From NCBI RefSeq assembly GCF_037335815.1, contig NZ_CP147841.1:930001-994000 (forward strand): DNA of 64,000 bases, written 5' to 3'. This DNA is from Salinirubellus litoreus (lineage in GTDB: Archaea > Halobacteriota > Halobacteria > Halobacteriales > Haloarculaceae). The notes beneath the pieces are model-generated. The model was not told the DNA's origin. It ran no database searches and was given only the letters and a program-made list of their open reading frames with translations. Shown here piece after piece: positions 59,649-64,000 of the stretch. Each line of letters begins with the position of its first letter. Positions within the stretch are counted from its first letter, which is position 1. A program made the position numbers and the translations under genes.

Positions 59649-60260
59649 TCAGAGCCGACCGAGCAGGCCGAGCGCGACCAGCGCCAGCCAGGTCTGAAAG
59701 ACGAGCGAGCCGAGCGCCGAGAGGACGACGAACTGCCAGTCCTCCATCTCGGCCAGCCCCGCCGGGACGGTGAGCATCCCCCGCGTGAACAGCAGCGCGT
59801 TCGAGACGGGGACGACGAGCGGCCCCCAGCGGTCGAACCACCGATCGAACCGGTCGAGGCGGTCCTCACTCACCCGGAACCACGGCTTCGAGAGGAGATA
59901 CTCCCGTCCGCCGCGCTTCGCGAAGGTGAACAGCGCGAACTGTCCCACCGTGGCCCCGGCGACCGCGACGAGTATCACGACCGCGACCTCGACCGTGGAG
60001 GACGCGAGCAGCGCCACCCCGGCGGGGACGAGCGCCTCGCTCGGCGCGAAGTAGAGCAGCATCGCTCCTTCGAGGATCAGGATGGCGAACAGCGCGAGGA
60101 GCCCGTAGCGGTCGAGCAGCGAGCGGACGAGCGCCTCGTCGCCGAGGAGGAACAGGCCGACCGCGACGCCGGCCGCGGCGAGCGCGACCCCGGCGACGAG
60201 GATGAGGCCGTAATCGGAGAGGAAACGGCGGAACGGCCCCCGACTCTCGACCTCCGTCAT
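59649..60260 (-). CDS. VTT-domain (DedA-like) membrane protein
   Basis: 203 residues starting MTEVESRGPFRRFLSDYG; about five hydrophobic helices: ILEGAMLLYFAPSEALVPAGVAL contains the DedA-like E-x8-P-S-E motif, TVGQFALFTFAKRGG, and PLVVPVSNALLFTRGMLTVPAGLA with R-x5-P-A-G. It belongs to the DedA/VTT superfamily, probably a lipid scramblase or transporter. Third VTT-type gene in the window. Confidence 0.82.
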   Translation of the reverse strand: MTEVESRGPFRRFLSDYGLILVAGVALAAAGVAVGLFLLGDEALVRSLLDRYGLLALFAILILEGAMLLYFAPSEALVPAGVALLASSTVEVAVVILVAVAGATVGQFALFTFAKRGGREYLLSKPWFRVSEDRLDRFDRWFDRWGPLVVPVSNALLFTRGMLTVPAGLAEMEDWQFVVLSALGSLVFQTWLALVALGLLGRL

Positions 60261-60453
60261 CGCCGGCGGTCGGAACCGCCGGGACATAGGCGTTGTGGGA
60301 CGGGACGCTCGCCCGTTCGATCCTCCCCGTCGCGGACCCGTCCGGGAGCGGCCCGGGCGAGCCCCGGTCGATCCCATCCCCGTCCCCGCCCGGTGCGCGA
60401 GCGTCCCGGACGGAAACGAGAAGCCTTTGAGCGGCGACGGCCGAGTGTTCGGT

Positions 60454-61494
60454 ATGGAGTTCGACCTCACGTCGCGTCCACGGCGGCTGCGCGCCGACGG
60501 CGTCAGGGGTCTCCTCCGCGAGACGACGGTCAGCGCTTCGGACCTCGTCGCGCCGGTGTTCGTGGACGCGACGACGGACGAGCGCGTCCCCATCCCCTCG
60601 ATGCCGGGTCACGAGCGCGTCCCCGTCGAGGAGGCGGTCCCGCGGGTCCGGGAGGTGATGGAGACGGGGGTGGAGGCGGTGATGCTGTTCGGCATCCCCG
60701 ATTCCAAGGACGAGGTGGGGAGCCGCGCCTGGGCCGAGGACGGCGTCGTCCAGCGGGCCACCCGCCGGATAACCGGGGAGACCGACGCCTACGTCATCAC
60801 GGACGTCTGTTTCTGTGAGTACACGGACCACGGCCACTGCGGGGTGCTCGCGGCCGACGCCCGCGAGGGCTGGGAGCGGCTCGGCGGTGAGGAGCGACAC
60901 GGGTCCGACGCCCACTCGGTGGACTCGCGGATGACCGTCGCCAACGACCCGACGCTGTCGAACCTGGCCCGAACGGCCGTCTCACACGCGAGCGCGGGCG
61001 CGGACATGGTCGCGCCGTCGAGCATGACCGACGGGATGGTCGGGGCCGTCCGCTCGGGGCTCGACGAGGCCGGCTTCGAGGACGTCCCCGTGATGTCCTA
61101 CGCCGCGAAGTTCGGGTCGGCGTTCTACGGCCCGTTCCGAGACGCCGCCGACGGCGCGCCCGCGTTCGGCGACCGGCGGCACTACCAGATGGACCCCGCG
61201 AACGGCCGCGAGGCGATGCGCGAGGTCCGCCTCGACGTTGAGCAGGGTGCGGACGTGCTGCTGGTCAAGCCGGCGCTCGCCTACCTCGACGTGGTCCGTC
61301 GGGTCCGGGAGGCGTTCGACCACCCCGTCGCGGCGTACAACGTCAGCGGCGAGTACGCGATGGTCCACGCCGCGGCCGAGAAGGGGTGGCTCGACCTCGA
61401 ATCGGCGGCCTACGAGTCGCTGCTGTCGATAAAGCGGGCCGGCGCGGACCTGATCGTCACCTACTTCGCCGAGGACGTCGCCGACCGGCTCTGA
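60454..61494 (+). CDS. hemB: delta-aminolevulinic acid dehydratase (porphobilinogen synthase)
   Basis: 346 residues: RPRRLRADGVRGLLRETTVSASDLVAPVFV at the N-terminus, the Cys-rich zinc site VCFCEYTDHGHCGVL, VAPSSMTDGMVGAV, the first active lysine in MSYAAKFGSAFYGPFRDA, the Schiff-base lysine in LLVKPALAYLDVVR, and VAAYNVSGEYAMV. It condenses two ALA to porphobilinogen, for haem, sirohaem and cobalamin synthesis. ATG start at MEFDLTSRP. Monocistronic, upstream of the ammonium transporter. Confidence 0.95.
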   Translation: MEFDLTSRPRRLRADGVRGLLRETTVSASDLVAPVFVDATTDERVPIPSMPGHERVPVEEAVPRVREVMETGVEAVMLFGIPDSKDEVGSRAWAEDGVVQRATRRITGETDAYVITDVCFCEYTDHGHCGVLAADAREGWERLGGEERHGSDAHSVDSRMTVANDPTLSNLARTAVSHASAGADMVAPSSMTDGMVGAVRSGLDEAGFEDVPVMSYAAKFGSAFYGPFRDAADGAPAFGDRRHYQMDPANGREAMREVRLDVEQGADVLLVKPALAYLDVVRRVREAFDHPVAAYNVSGEYAMVHAAAEKGWLDLESAAYESLLSIKRAGADLIVTYFAEDVADRL

Positions 61495-61948
61495 GCGGGG
61501 TGCTCCGGCTCGACGGGGTGGACGTTCGTCCAGGTGCGTCGACGCCACCCGAGAGATGACTGTTCGTAGCCCGATACCGCTTCTGGACGTCTCAGATGTC
61601 GTTTTGGCGACTCCCTCCCGATCGCAAGCTTTGCCGAGGCCCCCCGCGCGCCCATCGCGGCGGGCACGGACCACCCCGGCGGCCACGGAACGGGTGGCCG
61701 TTCGTCCGGAATGTTGCCCGAGATACTCAACAGACCTGGACGATAGAGGGCATTAAACAGTTATTATACTACCAAAGATGGCGTGTTTGTCCACTATATC
61801 GGTCGGTAAGTGAACGCTTCCTTCCCGTACGTTTATATACTGTCTGTAGTTGACCCTCGGGCGTGATTCGCGAAACGAACACGGTAAAAATCGGGGTAGA
61901 AGAGGGAGAAAACAAAACTGGAGGCCGGTCGGCGGGGATGATCGTAGG
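61495..61948. other. long AT-rich upstream region of amt-glnK
   Basis: About 450 bases, the first half unremarkable. From 61750 it is AT-rich with ATTAAACAG, TTATTATACTACC (61763-61774) and CTATATC (61793), then a strong TTTATATA box at 61832. The leader to the Amt ATG is about 90 nt with a purine stretch (GGTAAAAATCGGGGTAGAAG). It is probably a nitrogen-controlled promoter with upstream regulator sites. No protein gene is seen. Confidence 0.55.
61832..61839 (+). promoter_or_regulatory. TATA box of amt-glnK
   Basis: TTTATATA in ACGTTTATATACTG. The predicted start near 61860 leaves an 85-90 nt leader, in contrast to the leaderless pattern elsewhere. Confidence 0.6.
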
Positions 61949-63304
61949 ATGATAGGGCCGATCCCCTTGCAGGCCGACGTCACTGCCATCGCCAGCAGCG
62001 TCAACAACGTGTGGGTGCTGGTGGTCTGTTTCCTGATCTTCTTCATGCAGCCCGGGTTCGCGCTGCTGGAGGCCGGGCAGGTCCGCGCGAAGAACGCGGG
62101 CAACGTCGTGATGAAGAACATGTGGGACTGGTCGGCCGGGGTGCTGATCTTCTTCCTGGCCGGCGCGGCGGTGTCGACCATCGCCGCGCAGCTGACCGCG
62201 CCGGGGACCGCCCTCGACATCGGGGGTGCGTTCGGGTACATCAACGACCCGACGGCGTGGATCGGCTGGCTGTTCGGGGCGGTGTTCGCCATGACGGCGG
62301 CGACCATCGTCTCCGGGGCCGTGGCGGAGCGGATCAAGTTCTCCGCGTATATCATCTACGCGCTGGTCATCACGGTGTTCATCTACCCCGTGATCGCCGG
62401 GTTCGCGTGGGGCGGCGGGCTCCTGGGCTCGTCGGGCTACCTCGGGGGGATCCTCGGGGTCGGCTACAAGGACTTCGCGGGCGCGACCGTGGTCCACGCC
62501 CTCGGGGGTATCGCGGGGCTGACCGCGGCGTACATGGTCGGCCCGCGCAAGGGCCGGTTCGACGAGCACGGGAACGCCCGGCCGATCCCCGGCCACAGCG
62601 TCCTGTTCGCTGTGATCGGGACGCTGATCCTCGCCTTCGGCTGGTATGGGTTCAACGTCGGCACGCAGGCGACGGTCCTGACGACCGACGGGGAGTTCAT
62701 GGGCGCGGCGCTCGGCCGTGTCGCCCTGAACACGACGCTGGCGATGGGTGCCGGCATGGTCGCCTCCACGGCCGTCACCGCGGTCTGGGAGGGCAAGCCG
62801 GACCCACTGTTCGGCGCGAACGGCCTGCTCGCGGGCCTCGTCGCCATCACCGGTGCGTGTGCGCACGTCACCTGGTGGGGTGCGCTGGTCATCGGGATCA
62901 TCGGCGGGGTCCAGACCCCGCTGGTCTACCGGTGGGTCGTCGACTCGCTGAACATCGACGACGTCTGTGGCGTCTTCGCCGTCCACGGCTCGGCCGGATT
63001 CATCGGCACGATCCTGATCCCGTTCTTCGACGTCGCGGGCTTCTCGGTCGCCCAGCTGATCATGCAGGTCGCGGGGTCGGTGATCATCGGCACCTGGACG
63101 GTCCTGACGACGATCGTCGCGATGTACGTCATCGACGCGGTCGTCGGGCTCCGGGTGTCGGACGAGGAGGAGGAGCTCGGCCTCGACCAGGGCGAGCACG
63201 GCATGTCCGCCTACCCCGAGTTCACCGCCGACACCGGCGGCGAGGGGGCGCTGGCCGACGGCGGCCGGCAGGTCCGCACGGACGGGGGTGAGACCGATGA
63301 GTGA
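61949..63304 (+). CDS. amt: ammonium transporter Amt
   Basis: 451 residues, eleven hydrophobic helices. N-terminal VNNVWVLVVCFLIFFMQPGFALLEAG, the pore twin histidines in TVVHALGGIAGLTAAYMVG and GVFAVHGSAGFIGTI, and the phenylalanine/tryptophan gate FGWYGFNVG. It conducts NH4+/NH3 into the cell. The acidic C-terminus (DEEEELGLDQGE) is the region PII binds. Start at MIGPIPLQADV fits the family. Its end overlaps glnK by 8 nt. Confidence 0.93.
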   Translation: MIGPIPLQADVTAIASSVNNVWVLVVCFLIFFMQPGFALLEAGQVRAKNAGNVVMKNMWDWSAGVLIFFLAGAAVSTIAAQLTAPGTALDIGGAFGYINDPTAWIGWLFGAVFAMTAATIVSGAVAERIKFSAYIIYALVITVFIYPVIAGFAWGGGLLGSSGYLGGILGVGYKDFAGATVVHALGGIAGLTAAYMVGPRKGRFDEHGNARPIPGHSVLFAVIGTLILAFGWYGFNVGTQATVLTTDGEFMGAALGRVALNTTLAMGAGMVASTAVTAVWEGKPDPLFGANGLLAGLVAITGACAHVTWWGALVIGIIGGVQTPLVYRWVVDSLNIDDVCGVFAVHGSAGFIGTILIPFFDVAGFSVAQLIMQVAGSVIIGTWTVLTTIVAMYVIDAVVGLRVSDEEEELGLDQGEHGMSAYPEFTADTGGEGALADGGRQVRTDGGETDE

Positions 63305-63668
63305 CGCGGACGCGCCGAACGACGGCGGCGTGAAGCTCGTGATGGCGTACATCCGTCCGGACAGGCTCGGCGACGTGAAGCGGGCGCTCGCCGATATCGG
63401 CGCGCCATCGTTGACGGTGACGAGCGTCTCGGGTCGGGGCTCACAGCCCGCCCGCAAGGGCCAGTACCGCGGCGAAGAGTACACGGTCGACCTCCACCAG
63501 AAGACGAAGGTCGAGACCGTTGTCGCGGATATCCCCGCCGAGGACGTCGTCGAAGCCATCGCCGAAGGGGGCAAGACCGGCGAGCCCGGTGACGGGAAGA
63601 TCTTCGTTTTGCCCGTCGAGTCCGCCTACCAGATACGGACCGGAGCCACCGGAACCGAGGCGGTCTGA
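63297..63668 (+). CDS. glnK: PII signal-transduction protein GlnK
   Basis: 123 residues: GGVKLVMAYIRPDRLGDVKRALADIGAPSLTVTSVSGRG, the T-loop KGQYRGEEYTVDLHQKTKVETVV with its Tyr, and TGEPGDGKIFVLPVESAYQIRTG (the second PII signature). It binds ATP/ADP and 2-oxoglutarate and gates the Amt channel. An N-terminal acidic extension of about 11 residues is seen. Starts inside amt, so the two are translated together. Confidence 0.95.
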   Translation: MSDADAPNDGGVKLVMAYIRPDRLGDVKRALADIGAPSLTVTSVSGRGSQPARKGQYRGEEYTVDLHQKTKVETVVADIPAEDVVEAIAEGGKTGEPGDGKIFVLPVESAYQIRTGATGTEAV

Positions 63669-63671
63669 CCC

Positions 63672-64000
63672 GTGTCCGGGGCCCCGGACCGGTCGATCGC
63701 CCGCGGGGAGGGCTGGACGCCGGGGGAACGGGTCCTCGAACTCGAACGCGAGGGCCGGGTCGACGGATACGTCCCGGCGCTTGACTACGAGGCCCTGGGG
63801 ATGGAGACGGTCGTGGTCCGGTTGCGCGTCCGCGACGACGTCGACGACGTGATCACCGACCACGCCGAGCACGTGACCGATGCCTACGAGACGACGGGGC
63901 CGTACAACGCGCTCCTGATCGCCCGGTTCGACGACCTCGGCGAGCTCAACGGGTTCCTCGCCGGGCTCTCGACCGACGACCGGGTGGCGGCCGCGACGGC
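63672..64000 (+). CDS. Lrp/AsnC-type protein with shortened HTH, partial
   Basis: GTG starts 3 nt after the glnK stop and the frame is open to the end of the window (109 codons seen). Residues about 32-100 match the RAM ligand-binding domain of Lrp/AsnC proteins (DYEALGMETVVVRLRVRDDV, HVTDAYETTGPYNALLIARF, DLGELNGFLAGLSTDDRV). The helix-turn-helix before it is too short (SIARGEGWTPGERVLELEREG), so this may be a ligand-binding-only partner or a diverged regulator. Third gene of the amt-glnK unit; probably linked to nitrogen control. Confidence 0.7.
   Translation, partial: MSGAPDRSIARGEGWTPGERVLELEREGRVDGYVPALDYEALGMETVVVRLRVRDDVDDVITDHAEHVTDAYETTGPYNALLIARFDDLGELNGFLAGLSTDDRVAAAT

Noticed and set aside
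61850..61948. N-terminal extension of the Amt protein from a TTG
   Set aside because: The extension is Arg/Gly/Lys-rich and precedes the family start by 33 residues; a 5' leader is more likely.
1..64000. CRISPR arrays, transposases, integrases, rRNA or tRNA genes
   Set aside because: No regularly spaced direct repeats, no DDE or tyrosine/serine recombinase motifs in any plausible protein, no tRNA cloverleaf or rRNA landmarks seen on either strand.

Overview
The window is a stretch of chromosome from a haloarchaeon (class Halobacteria). The evidence is very high G+C, acidic proteins, Tat-type lipoprotein signals (RR motif followed by a Cys lipobox), archaeal information-processing genes (MCM helicase, aIF6, L31e, L39e), and many genes that start with ATG or GTG about 27 nt after a TATA box, i.e. 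leaderless transcripts. The genus cannot be told from the sequence alone. I saw no rRNA, tRNA, CRISPR array, transposase or integrase.

Layout. 1-7.1 kb: end of an acyl-CoA synthetase, a lipoprotein, and a complete branched-chain-amino-acid-type (HAAT) ABC importer split into two divergent units (livK-livM and livH-livG-livF). 7.1-13.4 kb: small proteins, DoxX, uvrB, a Ca2+/cation antiporter and a BFN-domain protein. 13.6-18.1 kb: a cell-surface glycan-like patch with a sulfatase-fold protein, two GT2 glycosyltransferases and a GPSL-motif protein, containing a sharply AT-rich island. 18.1-28.0 kb: housekeeping genes, namely enoyl-CoA hydratase, MCM, a HAD phosphatase, rpl39e-rpl31e-eif6, a ZIP transporter, thpR, a TPR protein, DUF424 and sufS. 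28.0-33.8 kb: a membrane protein, a sufU scaffold and an adenosylcobalamin-dependent ribonucleotide reductase carrying an intein. 33.8-42.2 kb: secreted, membrane and redox proteins, a wHTH/membrane-protein pair, a molybdopterin oxidoreductase, acyl-CoA dehydrogenase and a cohesin-like surface protein. 42.4-43.6 kb: an orphan gene with an HEPN-like motif. 43.7-55.7 kb: CoA transferase, a thiamine-type ABC importer, two MFS transporters, an asparagine-synthase-like protein and an AIR-synthase-like protein. 55.7-61.5 kb: small genes separated by a repeated 3'-end element, an Fe-S flavin oxidoreductase, DUF502, a VTT protein and hemB. 61.9-64 kb: amt-glnK plus a truncated Lrp-like gene.

Genes that work together: LivKHMGF import; the ThiB/ThiP/ThiQ-like importer; SufS-SufU in Fe-S assembly; Amt-GlnK in nitrogen uptake and its control; L39e-L31e-aIF6 in 60S-type subunit biogenesis.

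The least ordinary signals are: (i) a family of 34-37 nt elements that begin exactly at gene stop codons and form long inverted repeats between convergent genes at 56.0-58.9 kb; (ii) patches of foreign-looking codons in mcm at its conserved ATPase motifs, which look like scars of lost inteins; (iii) a structured leader and a 13-codon mini-ORF fused TGATG-wise to the intein-bearing B12-dependent RNR gene; (iv) an orphan protein with an Rx4H HEPN-like motif; (v) several perfect dyads next to promoters of tiny uncharacterised genes.
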